This document shows, piece after piece, positions 7,406 through 16,251 of a DNA stretch of 45,771 nt (position 1 is its first letter; each line of letters starts with the position of its first letter). The stretch is from an uncultured Spartobacteria bacterium. GTDB taxonomy: Bacteria; Verrucomicrobiota; Verrucomicrobiia; Chthoniobacterales; Chthoniobacteraceae. Made by a program: the position numbers and the translations under genes. The notes under the pieces are model-generated. The model was not told where the DNA came from, ran no database searches, and saw only the letters and a list, made by a program, of their open reading frames with translations. Where the stretch lies: assembly GCA_903882875.1 (NCBI GenBank), contig CAIRYQ010000075.1:1-45771 (forward strand), given 5' to 3'.

Positions 7406-10153
7406 CTATCGCAGGAAAATGAATTCCTTGGCGTTAAAAAGTGACTGTGCGAAGTCGGCCCATGCTGCCGTGGACTGCATGAGCGTGTCGCCTGTTGCAG
7501 CGGATTCGAGGTACTTTTTTGTCACGGCGATTTCGTGCGTCGAGGGCTCGCGGGAGAATGCCGCGGCGAACATCCGCCGGATGCGCTGCTCAGGATTTGC
7601 GTCGGCCTTTTCCGCGACGAGGCGACCGGCCCATGCGTGCGAGCACTCGATGACGAAGCGATCGTTGAGCAGCGTGAGCGACTGCGCGGGGACGTTCGTC
7701 GCGTCGCGGCGGCCCGTGGTCGTGAATAGTTTCGGAGCGTCGAAGACTTCGAGGAAGGGATTCAGCGCGGTGCGGCGGATGGTGAGATAGACGCTGCGGC
7801 GCTGCTTCTCGCCGCTCGCAGTGTTCGGGAGGCTGGGGCCGGACATCGTGTCGTCGAGCCTGCCGGATACCGCGAGCAGCGAGTCGCGGATCGCCTCGGC
7901 TTCAAGCCGCTGCACGCGCGCGTGCGAGAGCAGATCATTGGCAGCATCGTGCTCGCGCGCCTCGGGCGAGGCGTCGGTGCTGAGCGAAAATGCGCGTGTG
8001 GTGACGAGGAAGCGGAACATCTTTTTCAGCGACCAGTTCTCTTCCGCGAAGCGTGCGGCGAGGTAGTCGAGCAGCTCGGGATGCGTCGGCTTTTCGCCCA
8101 TGTGGCCGAAGTTGTCCGGCGTCGCGACGATGCCGCGTCCGAAAAGATGCAGCCAGATGCGGTTCACCATCACGCGCGAGGTGAGCGGGTTTTGCGGCGC
8201 TGTCATCGCGAGCGCGAGTTCGAGACGACCGCTTTGTTTTGTCAGAAACGACGGCCCGCCGAACACGCTGAGAAATGCGCGTGGCACGCGCTCGGCGGGT
8301 TTCAGGTGATCGCCGCGCGGCAGGAGCGCGGCGTCGAGCGCGACGGACTCCAGCACGCCGGGCGCGTGGCGCGCGGAGGGGACTTCGGATTCGAGCGCGC
8401 GGTATTTTTCCACGAGCGGCTTCACCGTGCCGAGGCGCGCGAGCTTTGTGAGAGAGGCGGGCAGCAGTCCACGGCGGATGAGGAAGTCGAGCAACTGCCG
8501 GTGCGGCTCATCGAGCGTGCCGTCGTGCCACGCGACGAGCGCGCAATGGATCGCGCTTTCATAGCGGTCCGCGAGTTCCTTCGTGGTGCGCGGTGCATTG
8601 CCGATCAATACCGTGGTGCTGGCGCTTTCGCGGTCGCGCGGCCCGTCGCCGTTGTGGCAGACGATCTCGCTCACGCCGAACCACGACGGCTCATGCGCGC
8701 CCTTGTCCTTCACGCTTTTGTCGCGGCGCGTCTGGTCGGCGAGCGTGGCGAATTCGAGATATGCGAGCGAGCCCTTGCGATATTTCGTGTCGAGCTTCAG
8801 CCAGCCGGGCTCGTCCTTTGCGAGCTGCGCCCGCGGGAAAATCGGGTTCGTGCCGAGCGGGTAGCCATCCACGATGAGCCGGCACTGCGCGCCGCCGCCG
8901 CCCCACGCCTTCACGGAAATCCAGTCCGTGTCCACGCGGAACAGGTTCGTCGTGAGCACGCCGTTGTGCTTTGCCGTGAGGCCGTTCGTCGAGACGCCCG
9001 CGGGCATGAGGCCCGTGATGATGTTGTCGCCCGCAGCGGACACGGCGAAGTCACCGCATCCGCCCGGTGCATCCGCGATGCCGGTGCCGTAGTGGAAGCA
9101 CTCGTCAAAGTCGGCGCGTGATTTTGAAAAGTCCCACCGGCGTGCGGTTGGCGGTGCATTGGCAGTCCTCGCGTGTGTTGGCTCCGCAAGTTCATTCCAC
9201 GCTTTCGCCAATTCATCGCCGCTGCGTTTGTGCAGCGCGGCCCATGCGTGGAATGGATTCGCCGCATTTTGTTTCGCGTCCGTCAGCGCTGCGCGCCATT
9301 CTTTTTCCTGCGAGCCGAGCGTGAGTGAGCTGTGCTCCACGCGTGCGACGGTGAGATCGTGCGCGAGTCTATCGCGCTGCTTGCGTTCGTCGGGCGTGAG
9401 CGCCTTCGTCAGCGCGGCAGGATCGATGGAATCCGCATCCGGCCCGGCACGGAAGGATGCGCGCAGTTCGTCAGCCGTGAGCGCACGTTCGTAAAGGCGC
9501 GCCTCCTCGATTTCTCCGGCCAGGAATGCCTTGCCGCCGGAGTTGTGACGTTTGCCGAGGAGGATGTGCGCGTTCCCCGCCGCGAAAGTGATCGGGCTTT
9601 CGGTCGGCGACTTCCACGGCTGGCCGTAAATCTCGCCGTCGCGGAAGACGGCGATGGTGCTGTCGGCACGATACACGACGGCGATGTGGATGAGTTCGCC
9701 GGGCTTTGCGGTTTCCTCGGGGCCGCCTGCGTTTTGCGAACGGCGGAAATTGTTGCTGCCAGCGACCCAGTGCTGCCGCTCCTTTTCCGCGAAGACGACG
9801 GAGTCAAAGACGCTGCCCTTCGTGTCCTCGATGGTGATGACTCCGCCGCCGCGCTGATCCAGATTCGCGAGGCTCACCCAAGCCTCCATCGTCTTCTCGC
9901 GCAGGTCGTGCGCGAGCGGCGCGCTGCGGAAGCACGCGTCGGTGCCGTTCAGCACGAGGCGGCCGTTTCGGATTTTTGCGCCGCCGATCAATTCACCGTT
10001 CAGCGTGCCCGCGGAGTCGCGCGTGTCGCCGTTGAAGCTCCAGCGGGCGAGGGGACGCGGCGCGGTGGAGATGGCTTTCGCGACCGGCGATTTTTCGATG
10101 CGCTCGCGTGCCATCTGATCCAGCGATGCGATCTGCTTTTCGAGCGCGGCCAC
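7406..10153 (-). CDS. 3' half of an interrupted PSCyt2/PSD1 gene: LamG plus DUF1553
   Basis: This frame continues directly from the gene at 10220-11485 across a single TAA codon, so it is best read as the second half of one 1359-codon gene. The open stretch begins at 10219; the first in-frame start candidate is a GTG at 10153, with no ribosome binding site or signal peptide. Residues about 35-235 form a LamG/concanavalin-like jelly roll (ARWSFNGDTRDSAGTLNGEL, GEIEEARLYERALTADEL). A linker region (about 340-600) follows, then DUF1553/PSD1 (about 625-890) with LTSRVMVNRIWLHLFGRGI and HPELLDYLA. DUF1553 is normally joined to DUF1549 in one polypeptide. Without the upstream half it would lack a signal peptide, so export and function are doubtful. 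Confidence 0.75.
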   Translation of the reverse strand: MAALEKQIASLDQMARERIEKSPVAKAISTAPRPLARWSFNGDTRDSAGTLNGELIGGAKIRNGRLVLNGTDACFRSAPLAHDLREKTMEAWVSLANLDQRGGGVITIEDTKGSVFDSVVFAEKERQHWVAGSNNFRRSQNAGGPEETAKPGELIHIAVVYRADSTIAVFRDGEIYGQPWKSPTESPITFAAGNAHILLGKRHNSGGKAFLAGEIEEARLYERALTADELRASFRAGPDADSIDPAALTKALTPDERKQRDRLAHDLTVARVEHSSLTLGSQEKEWRAALTDAKQNAANPFHAWAALHKRSGDELAKAWNELAEPTHARTANAPPTARRWDFSKSRADFDECFHYGTGIADAPGGCGDFAVSAAGDNIITGLMPAGVSTNGLTAKHNGVLTTNLFRVDTDWISVKAWGGGGAQCRLIVDGYPLGTNPIFPRAQLAKDEPGWLKLDTKYRKGSLAYLEFATLADQTRRDKSVKDKGAHEPSWFGVSEIVCHNGDGPRDRESASTTVLIGNAPRTTKELADRYESAIHCALVAWHDGTLDEPHRQLLDFLIRRGLLPASLTKLARLGTVKPLVEKYRALESEVPSARHAPGVLESVALDAALLPRGDHLKPAERVPRAFLSVFGGPSFLTKQSGRLELALAMTAPQNPLTSRVMVNRIWLHLFGRGIVATPDNFGHMGEKPTHPELLDYLAARFAEENWSLKKMFRFLVTTRAFSLSTDASPEAREHDAANDLLSHARVQRLEAEAIRDSLLAVSGRLDDTMSGPSLPNTASGEKQRRSVYLTIRRTALNPFLEVFDAPKLFTTTGRRDATNVPAQSLTLLNDRFVIECSHAWAGRLVAEKADANPEQRIRRMFAAAFSREPSTHEIAVTKKYLESAATGDTLMQSTAAWADFAQSLFNAKEFIFLR

Positions 10154-10219
10154 TTTCTCCGCGGCGGCGGCGGTGCGCGGATCGGGATCGTCCTCGGCGA
10201 TGAGCCGTGCGGCGATTCG

Positions 10220-10222
10220 TTA
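10220..10222 (-). other. In-frame TAA stop splitting a PSCyt2/PSD1 gene
   Basis: Minus-strand codons read GAC GAG CCA TAA CGA ATC GCC. Both sides are in the same frame and keep family-like sequence (WKDEP before, RIAARLIAED after), so one substitution, for example GAA to TAA, would explain the break with no frameshift. The joined gene would span 7406-11485. It could be a true nonsense mutation, strain heterogeneity or a base-call error. Confidence 0.8.
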
Positions 10223-11485
10223 TGGCTCGTCCTTCCACGCTTCTGCGAGCGCGATGTGGATCTGTTTTTTTAGCGCGGTGAGCTCGCCTTTGTTTTTCGC
10301 GAGCAGTTCCGGCGGATCGATCGCGACCATCGCGGGTCGGCTGCTCTCGAAGATTCCGGCGAGCGCGTAGTAGTCGCGCTGGCTGATAGCGTCGAACTTG
10401 TGATCGTGGCAGCGCGCACACGAGACGGTGAGCCCTTGGAATGCCTTCATCGCGACATCAATCTGGCTGTCCGTCACCTTCACCTGCTCGTCGCGCGTGT
10501 CCACCGGCTGAAAGCCGTGCTCGACGAAGCGAAGGTGCGCGGTGCCTAGAATGCTCTCATTGAATTGGTCGTCGCGGTTCATGCGCGGATTCGGCAGCAG
10601 GTCGCCGGCGACGTGCTCGCGGATGAGTTGATCCACCGGCACGTCGGCATTAATCGCGCGGATGAGGTAGTCGCGGTAGCGCCATGCTTCGGGGATTTCC
10701 GGATCGCCTTCGCTACCGTGCGTCTCGGCGTAACGCACGAGGTCCATCCAGTGCCGCGCCCAACGTTCGCCGAAGCGCGGGCTGGCGAGCAGGCGGTCGG
10801 CGGCTTCGCCGATTGCGGATTTCATGTCGTGCGCGGCGGTATCCACAAATGCGTCCACTTCCTCCGGCGATGGCGGCAGGCCTGTGAGCGCGAAGGTGAG
10901 GCGGCGGATGATCACGCGGGGATCGGCGTCGGCGGCGGGCTTCAGGCCGCGCTTCTCGATTTCCGCGAGGAGAAAATGATCCACCGGATGAGCGGACCAC
11001 GCGATGTTCTTGACCGCGGGCGGTTCCGTTTTCCGAATCGGCTGGAGGCTCCACCACGTCTTGCGATCGGCGAGCAGGTTTTCCCACGGCACGGCGGCAG
11101 CGGCCTTCGGCGGTTCGTCGCGCGGGTCGGGCGCGCCGAGCGTGATCCATTTTTCAAAGTCCGCGATGACGGCATCGCTGAGTTTCGGGCGCTTGTCCGG
11201 CATCTTCAGATCGGGATCGGCGTGCCGGATGGATTTGATCAGCAGGCTTTTCGCGGGCTCGCCTGGCACGATGGCATCGCCGGAGTCGCCGCCCTTTTTC
11301 CAGCCGTCGCGGAAGTCGAGTCGAAGTCCTCCCTTTTGCTTTTTCGCGTCGTGGCAATCGGTGCATTCGCTTGAGAGGACGGGGCGGATTTTCTGCTCGA
11401 AAAACTCGGCCTGCTCCGGCGGCAGCGGCGCCGCGGAGGCTGCACCTGCGGCGAGGAGGAAAATGGATGTGCGCGCGAAGGGCAT
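10220..11485 (-). CDS. 5' half of an interrupted PSCyt gene: cytochrome c-like plus DUF1549
   Basis: 421 residues before a premature TAA. The frame is open back to 11770, but the ATG at 11485 begins a clean signal peptide (MPFARTSIFLLAAGAASA), which fixes the start. Residues 41-45 are the haem-binding CTDCH of a planctomycete cytochrome c (PSCyt1) domain, running to about 105 with the usual KKQKGGLRLD and a MPDKRP methionine that could be the distal haem ligand. DUF1549/PSCyt2 spans about 165-395 (HPVDHFLLAEIEKRGL, RRLTFALTGLPPSPEEVDAF, RFGERWARHWMDL). The protein would be exported to the periplasm. In intact relatives DUF1553 follows in the same chain; here it lies downstream of the stop. 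The biochemical role of the family is unknown. Confidence 0.85.
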   Translation of the reverse strand: MPFARTSIFLLAAGAASAAPLPPEQAEFFEQKIRPVLSSECTDCHDAKKQKGGLRLDFRDGWKKGGDSGDAIVPGEPAKSLLIKSIRHADPDLKMPDKRPKLSDAVIADFEKWITLGAPDPRDEPPKAAAAVPWENLLADRKTWWSLQPIRKTEPPAVKNIAWSAHPVDHFLLAEIEKRGLKPAADADPRVIIRRLTFALTGLPPSPEEVDAFVDTAAHDMKSAIGEAADRLLASPRFGERWARHWMDLVRYAETHGSEGDPEIPEAWRYRDYLIRAINADVPVDQLIREHVAGDLLPNPRMNRDDQFNESILGTAHLRFVEHGFQPVDTRDEQVKVTDSQIDVAMKAFQGLTVSCARCHDHKFDAISQRDYYALAGIFESSRPAMVAIDPPELLAKNKGELTALKKQIHIALAEAWKDEP

Positions 11486-11630
11486 CGTGGGTTTCACGAA
11501 TGAATCCGATGCGTGCTGAAATGAAAGGCGGAGTCGCGGATGCACCGGCCAGACATCAAACGACCGAAGCCAGACCTCAAGCACGGCCACGTCCGGTACC
11601 GAGAAAAATCGGTTCGATCCCCGCGCGCGC

Positions 11631-12635
11631 TCACCGCCCGATGCGTCCGCCGCCCGTGCCGCCTGCGAGCGCCTCGATCTCGGCGACGCTCCCGCGATTC
11701 CAGTCGCCGTAAATCGTGTGCTTCCACGCTGCGGTCGCGGCGGCGAATTCGATCGCGCGCGCATTTTCATCGCCGCGGAGCAGCGCGTGGATGAGCCCGC
11801 CGGTGAAGCTGTCGCCGGCGCCGACGCGATCCACGACGGTGATTTCGTGCCGCCGCGAAAATGCGGATGCGCCGCCGCGGTGGATCATCGCGCGGAATGT
11901 GGTGTGCGAGGCGCTGTCGCCCGCGCGGCAGCTCATCGCGACGGTGCGGAAGCCGTGCATCTCCGCGAGCGACCGCGCGGTCGCCGGCAGTCGCTGCTCC
12001 TCGTCGCCCGGCTGCTGCGGGACTCCGAGGATGTCCACGGCGTCGCTTTCACCGGCAACGCACATATCCACGTGCCGCATGAGCGGACGCAGCGTGGCGG
12101 CGGCGGCCTCGCGGCTCCAAAGTTTCGAGCGGTAGTTCACATCGAAGCTCACGGTGAGGCCGAGCCGCTTCGCAGTCGCACACGCCTCCGCGCAGACTGC
12201 CGCGCATCCCGTGCTGAGCGCCGCGGTGATGCCGCTCCAGTGAAACCATTTTGCGCCCGCGAGTACCGCGTCCCAGTCCACCATGCCCGGCTGCATCTCG
12301 CTGACTGCGGAATTTTGCCGGTCGTAGCTCACGCGCCCCGGACGCTGCCCGACGCCGGGCTCGAGAAAATACACGCCGATGCGCGCCCCGCCGCGCAGCA
12401 CCGCGCCCGTGTCCACACCGCGTCCGCGCAATTCCGCGATGCAGCGGTCTCCGAGGCCGTTCTCTGGCAGTCGCGAGACGAACGCGGCGTTCCGGCCAAA
12501 CTGCGCGAGCTGCACGGCGGCATTCGCCTCCGCGCCGCCGAACGCGAGATCGAGCGACGCCGCATCCGCGAGCGTGGAAAAATGCGGGGTGGTCAGGCGA
12601 AGCATGACTTCGCCGAAACAGACGATTTCGGCCAT
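11631..12635 (-). CDS. kdgK: 2-dehydro-3-deoxygluconokinase (PfkB family sugar kinase)
   Basis: 334 residues from the ATG at 12635 (MAEIVCFGEVMLRL); the open frame to 12719 adds residues unlike the family. It starts with the PfkB pattern CFGEVMLRL and GGAEANAAVQLAQFG, has a central FDVNYRSKLW block typical of 2-keto-3-deoxygluconate kinases, and ends with the ribokinase-family signature VDRVGAGDSFTGGLIH, whose Asp is the catalytic base. It phosphorylates 2-keto-3-deoxygluconate to KDPG, which feeds sugar-acid (uronate) breakdown. Other PfkB sugar substrates are possible. It lies downstream of purM on the same strand, about 110 bases away. A sugar-acid kinase fits a polysaccharide-degrading lifestyle. 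Confidence 0.85.
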   Translation of the reverse strand: MAEIVCFGEVMLRLTTPHFSTLADAASLDLAFGGAEANAAVQLAQFGRNAAFVSRLPENGLGDRCIAELRGRGVDTGAVLRGGARIGVYFLEPGVGQRPGRVSYDRQNSAVSEMQPGMVDWDAVLAGAKWFHWSGITAALSTGCAAVCAEACATAKRLGLTVSFDVNYRSKLWSREAAAATLRPLMRHVDMCVAGESDAVDILGVPQQPGDEEQRLPATARSLAEMHGFRTVAMSCRAGDSASHTTFRAMIHRGGASAFSRRHEITVVDRVGAGDSFTGGLIHALLRGDENARAIEFAAATAAWKHTIYGDWNRGSVAEIEALAGGTGGGRIGR

Positions 12636-12746
12636 GTGCGAGAATGGAAATTCGGCGCGGGAAAATGAAGCGCAATCCTGCGCCATCGTTCGTCTGGGAT
12701 GCGAAGACGGTTTCATCACCGTCGCGGACGTGTGGATTGACGGCGG

Positions 12747-13814
12747 CTACTGGAGGCGCACGGTTCCGCTGCCTTTTTCGATGAGGCCAATCACCCGCGC
12801 CTTGAGCTGCTTCGCGACCTTCGCGGCATCCTTCTCCGCGACGACCACGGTCATGCCGATGCCCATGTTGAAGACCTGATACATCTCCGCGTGATCCACT
12901 TTTCCTCCGCGCTCGATGTGCTGGAAGATCGCGGGGACTTTCCAACTCGCGGTCTTGATCACGGCGTCGCACGTCTTCGGGAGCACGCGCGGGAGATTGT
13001 CCGTGAGGCCGCCGCCGGTGATGTGCGCGAGGCCCTTGATGATGCCGTGCCCTTTCGCGGATTGCGAATCCATGAGCTTCGCGAGCGCGGGCTGGTAGTT
13101 GCGGTGAACTCGCAGCAGTTCATCCGCGAGCGTGCCCTTCACGCCGTCGAGCTTGCTCGTGAGCTTGAGGCCCATCTGATCAAAGAGGACTTTGCGCGCG
13201 AGCGTGTAGCCGTTCGTGTGGAGGCCGTTGGATTCCATGCCGAGGATCACGTCGCCCACGCGGATGCGCGAGCCGTCGAGGAGCTTCGGGCGGTCCACGA
13301 CGCCGACGATGGTGCCGGCGAGATCGTATTCGCCGGGCTGATACATGCCGGGCATCTGCGCGGTCTCGCCGCCGACGATGGCGCAGCCCGCGGCCTTGCA
13401 CGCCTTCGCGAAGCCCTTGAGCAACTGCGTGAAGACGGCGGGCTCCAGCTTTTCCGCGCCGATGTAGTCGAGGAAGAACAGCGGGCGCGCGCCGATGACG
13501 GCGATGTCGTTCACGCAATGGTTCACGAGGTCCTGACCCATCGTGTCGTGGCGGCCGGTCATGAAGGCGAGCTTCAGCTTCGTGCCCACGCCGTCCACGG
13601 AGGAGACGAGCACCGGGTCGCGCATCCCGCGGAAATCCGGCCGGAACAGCCCGCCGAATCCGCCGATGCGCCCGAGCACCTCGGGCCCGTGCGTGCCCTT
13701 CACGAGCGCCTGGATGCCGCTCTTCACGCGGTTGCCGAGGTCCACATCCACGCCGGCGGCGGCGTAGGCTTTTTTGGATTTTGGGGCGGATTTGGAATTG
13801 GGGTTTTTGGACAT
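12747..13814 (-). CDS. purM: Phosphoribosylformylglycinamidine cyclo-ligase
   Basis: 355 residues, the usual length for PurM (AIR synthetase), the ATP-dependent step that closes the imidazole ring in de novo purine synthesis. Family motifs are in place: AAAGVDVDLGNRVKSGI near the N-terminus, GGFGGLF, SSVDGVGTKLKLAF, the HCVNDIAVIGARPLFFLDY block, and GGETAQMPGMY. The N-terminus carries a short Lys/Ser-rich extension (MSKNPNSKSAPKSKK). The start ATG at 13814 lies 15 bases past the stop of the ParE-like toxin gene, so purM appears to be transcribed with the toxin-antitoxin/SUKH cluster that separates it from purF. Confidence 0.96.
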   Translation of the reverse strand: MSKNPNSKSAPKSKKAYAAAGVDVDLGNRVKSGIQALVKGTHGPEVLGRIGGFGGLFRPDFRGMRDPVLVSSVDGVGTKLKLAFMTGRHDTMGQDLVNHCVNDIAVIGARPLFFLDYIGAEKLEPAVFTQLLKGFAKACKAAGCAIVGGETAQMPGMYQPGEYDLAGTIVGVVDRPKLLDGSRIRVGDVILGMESNGLHTNGYTLARKVLFDQMGLKLTSKLDGVKGTLADELLRVHRNYQPALAKLMDSQSAKGHGIIKGLAHITGGGLTDNLPRVLPKTCDAVIKTASWKVPAIFQHIERGGKVDHAEMYQVFNMGIGMTVVVAEKDAAKVAKQLKARVIGLIEKGSGTVRLQ

Positions 13815-13829
13815 TGGGAAAATGGGAGC

Positions 13830-14135
13830 TTATTCGTGACCAAGGCGCTTGCGCCATTTTTGCGGGTCTTTCGAGCAGTGGAATACGGAATAGACCGTGA
13901 GGTGATCGCCTGCCACCTCGTAAAAAATCTCGAACGGGAAACGGCGAATCAGCGCGCGGCGAAATTCGTCCACGGCGACGGGGTAAAGCTCCGGGTGACG
14001 CTGGATGCCGAGCACGCAGGCCTCGACACAGCGGAGGAAATCCTCGCCGAGCCCCGGTTCGCGGCTCTCATACCAGTCGTAGGATTCGCCGATGTCGTCG
14101 TCAGCCTCAGGCGTGTAGATGACGCGCTCAATCAT
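13830..14135 (-). CDS. ParE/RelE-family toxin
   Basis: 101 residues with the compact RelE/ParE fold pattern: an N-terminal strand (VIYTPEADDDI), the paired helices (ESYDWYESREPGLGEDFLRCVEACVLGI), then RHPELYP, RRALIRRFPFEIFYEV and a last strand with VYSVFHCSKDPQKWRKR. The FPF-IFYEV block and the late H-DP-W segment are typical of ParE-like gyrase toxins or RelE-type relatives; which activity it has cannot be told. The ATG overlaps the antitoxin frame by eight bases, the classic antitoxin-first type II arrangement. purM begins 15 bases downstream. Confidence 0.88.
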   Translation of the reverse strand: MIERVIYTPEADDDIGESYDWYESREPGLGEDFLRCVEACVLGIQRHPELYPVAVDEFRRALIRRFPFEIFYEVAGDHLTVYSVFHCSKDPQKWRKRLGHE

Positions 14136-14349
14136 GCTGCGAACGAGCGCGCTGCTTCACCTGCTCCCATGTGCGGCCCGATGCGGGATGCGCGGCGAAG
14201 CGCTCCTTGCGCCGCCGCAGTTCGTCGCGCTTCCAATCGGGCACCGGCGACTGCGCATCCTCCTGCGCGATGCTGTCCCACAAGTCCTCGACAAGCTGGA
14301 TCCGCTCGGCCCGTGCGAGCTTGAGGAGCGGTGCGAATTCGGCGTTCAT
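14128..14349 (-). CDS. Addiction-module antitoxin (TIGR02574-like)
   Basis: 73 residues, rich in charged helices. The N-terminal LLKLARAERIQLVEDLWDSI matches the start of the putative addiction-module component family paired with ParE-like toxins. The middle DWKRDELRRRKERFAAHP and the late W-EQVK segment are also typical, as this family usually has a toxin-binding C-terminal tail. It precedes and overlaps the toxin gene. Antitoxins of this kind usually bind and neutralise the toxin and may repress their own operon; no operator could be identified here. It begins 31 bases after the SUKH gene ends. Confidence 0.85.
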   Translation of the reverse strand: MNAEFAPLLKLARAERIQLVEDLWDSIAQEDAQSPVPDWKRDELRRRKERFAAHPASGRTWEQVKQRARSQHD

Positions 14350-14380
14350 GCGGGAGAGGTAGCGGCTTTTTGGGGATGGT

Positions 14381-14710
14381 TCAAGAGGATGCGCCCGCGT
14401 CTTTTCTGATTCGTTGTGCGACTTCGCTCCAAGAATCTCCTATTTTCTGTGCATACTTCGGTTCCATCCCAACCATCGGAAGCATAAACACCGCTCCCGT
14501 CGAATCGAAGGCGAGCAATTCCCCGCCGCCATCACTGCCAAAGCCGAGAAAGCCGGGTGCATAAGTAGAGATGTTGAGTGAAATATTTGATGCCTCAATC
14601 TCGTCAGGGTGCCAAAGCATGAAATAGCCGGGCTCCCCGTCGGTAAAACCTTCGGATACACCGTCACCTTCGATGTAGGCAATATAGTCACTCGGCAGTT
14701 CGATGCTCAT
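14381..14710 (-). CDS. SMI1/KNR4 (SUKH) family protein
   Basis: 109 residues covering the core SUKH fold: LPSDYIAYIEGDG at the N-terminus, then the GYFMLWHPDEIE strand-helix, and the family hallmark APGFLGFGSDGGGELLAFD, ending in a VFMLPMVGME strand. SUKH proteins often serve as immunity proteins against contact-dependent or polymorphic toxins, but some have other partners. No polymorphic toxin gene is visible here. It starts 15 bases after the purF stop and leads into the antitoxin/toxin pair, so it belongs to a small accessory island inside the purine operon. Confidence 0.85.
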   Translation of the reverse strand: MSIELPSDYIAYIEGDGVSEGFTDGEPGYFMLWHPDEIEASNISLNISTYAPGFLGFGSDGGGELLAFDSTGAVFMLPMVGMEPKYAQKIGDSWSEVAQRIRKDAGASS

Positions 14711-14725
14711 TGGCCCAGCATCGCC

Positions 14726-16177
14726 CTATTTCAACTTCCCAAAAAGCTCCGCCTGCGGGCTGGCTTCGGGGGCGAGGCTTTTGCGCTGTTTGCCCATCAC
14801 GTCCTTGCCCGCGCCTTCGGGGACGGGGACGGGGTAGCGCCCATCGAAGCACGCGAGGCAGAAATTTTCCTTCGCGAGTCCGGTGGCCTTCACCATGCCG
14901 GAGACGCTGAGATAGCCGATGCTGTCCGCGCCGAGGTAGCCGGCGATGGCTTCGGGCGTGTGCTGGTTGGCGATGAGCTTTTTCGGATCGGGGAAATCAA
15001 TGCCGTAGTGGCACGCGTGCTTGTGCGGCGGGCAGCTCACGCGGAGGTGGACTTCCTTCGCGCCGGATTCGCGGAGGCTCTCCACGCGGGCCATCGCGGT
15101 GGTGCCGCGCACGATGCTGTCGTCCACGATCACGACGCGCTTCCCGCGCACCATCTCCTGGATGAGGTTCAGCTTCACGCGCACATTGAAATCGCGGATG
15201 AGCTGCGAGGGCTGGAGAAAGGTGCGGCCGATGTAGTGATTGCGGACGAACGCCTGCTCGTAGCGGATGCCGAGTTGCTCGGCGAAGCCGAACGCGGCGT
15301 AGTTCCCGCTGTCGGGCACGGGGATGACGATGTCGGCCTCGACCGGTGTTTCAATGGCGAGCTGGCGGCCCATTTCCGTGCGGACGCGGGCGACGTTGAC
15401 GCCGGAGATTTTCGAGTCGGGCCGAGCGAAATAGACATACTCAAACATGCAGAACGCGCTGCGCACATCGTCGAACGGACGCTCGCTGCGGATTCCTTTT
15501 TCCCCGATGATGACGACTTCGCCGGGCTCGATGTCGCGGATGAACTCGGCCTCGATGAGATCGAACGCGCACGTCTCGCTCGTGAGCACGTAGCCGCCTT
15601 CCTTGAGCTTTCCAAGCGAGAGCGGGCGGAAGCCGTGCGGATCGCGCACGCCGATGATTTCCGTCTCGGTCATCATCACGAGCGAGAACGCTCCCTGCAC
15701 TCGACGGAGCGCGTCGAGGACGTTGCCCGCGGTCGGCTGCGCGAGGAGGTGCAGGATGATCTCGCTGTCCACCGTCGTTTGGAAAATGGATCCCTTCGCC
15801 TCGAGCTCCTCGCGGAGCAGATGGGCGTTCACGAGGTTGCCATTGTGGCCGATGGCGATCTGCCCGCGCGCGCAGTCCACCATGAGCGGCTGCGCATTCG
15901 TGATGTTGCTGCTGCCGGTCGTCGAGTAGCGCACATGACCGATCGCGCGGCTGCCTTGCAGTCGCTCGAGTTCGGGCCCTTTGAAGACCTGCGAGACGAG
16001 GCCCATGTCCACGTGGCGGATGAACTGCGTGTTCGAGCCGTTGGCTGTGACGATGCCCGCGCTTTCCTGGCCGCGGTGCTGGAGGGCGAAGAGACCGTAG
16101 TAGGTCAGCATCGCGGCATTGGGATGGCCGAAGACGGCGAAGACGCCGCATTCGTGTTTCGGGTGGTGGTGGTTCAC
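14726..16177 (-). CDS. purF: Amidophosphoribosyltransferase
   Basis: PurF transfers glutamine-derived ammonia to PRPP, the first committed step of purine synthesis. The frame is open to 16318, but that version overlaps the 3' end of glnD and adds unrelated residues. I prefer the GTG at 16177, which gives 483 residues beginning VNHHHPKHECGVF; Cys10 would be the N-terminal nucleophile exposed after propeptide cleavage, as in the Bacillus-type enzyme. The glutaminase domain (GLFALQHRGQESAG) is followed by the PRPP loop VVIVDDSIVRGTT. CPPHKHACHYG and ENFCLACFDGRYP suggest the cysteines of the [4Fe-4S]-containing class. No clear Shine-Dalgarno sequence supports either start. Confidence 0.95.
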   Translation of the reverse strand: MNHHHPKHECGVFAVFGHPNAAMLTYYGLFALQHRGQESAGIVTANGSNTQFIRHVDMGLVSQVFKGPELERLQGSRAIGHVRYSTTGSSNITNAQPLMVDCARGQIAIGHNGNLVNAHLLREELEAKGSIFQTTVDSEIILHLLAQPTAGNVLDALRRVQGAFSLVMMTETEIIGVRDPHGFRPLSLGKLKEGGYVLTSETCAFDLIEAEFIRDIEPGEVVIIGEKGIRSERPFDDVRSAFCMFEYVYFARPDSKISGVNVARVRTEMGRQLAIETPVEADIVIPVPDSGNYAAFGFAEQLGIRYEQAFVRNHYIGRTFLQPSQLIRDFNVRVKLNLIQEMVRGKRVVIVDDSIVRGTTAMARVESLRESGAKEVHLRVSCPPHKHACHYGIDFPDPKKLIANQHTPEAIAGYLGADSIGYLSVSGMVKATGLAKENFCLACFDGRYPVPVPEGAGKDVMGKQRKSLAPEASPQAELFGKLK

Positions 16178-16251
16178 GCGATGCAGGCGGCGGAGATACG
16201 GGGCAATGTCATGCGCGTCAAGCGATGGGCGAAAAGTTGGCGGAAAAAGAA

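Noticed and set aside
7922-9121. 399-codon plus-strand frame opposite the DUF1553 region
   Set aside because: Arg/Ala-rich mirror frame without motifs; the opposite strand encodes recognisable LamG and DUF1553.
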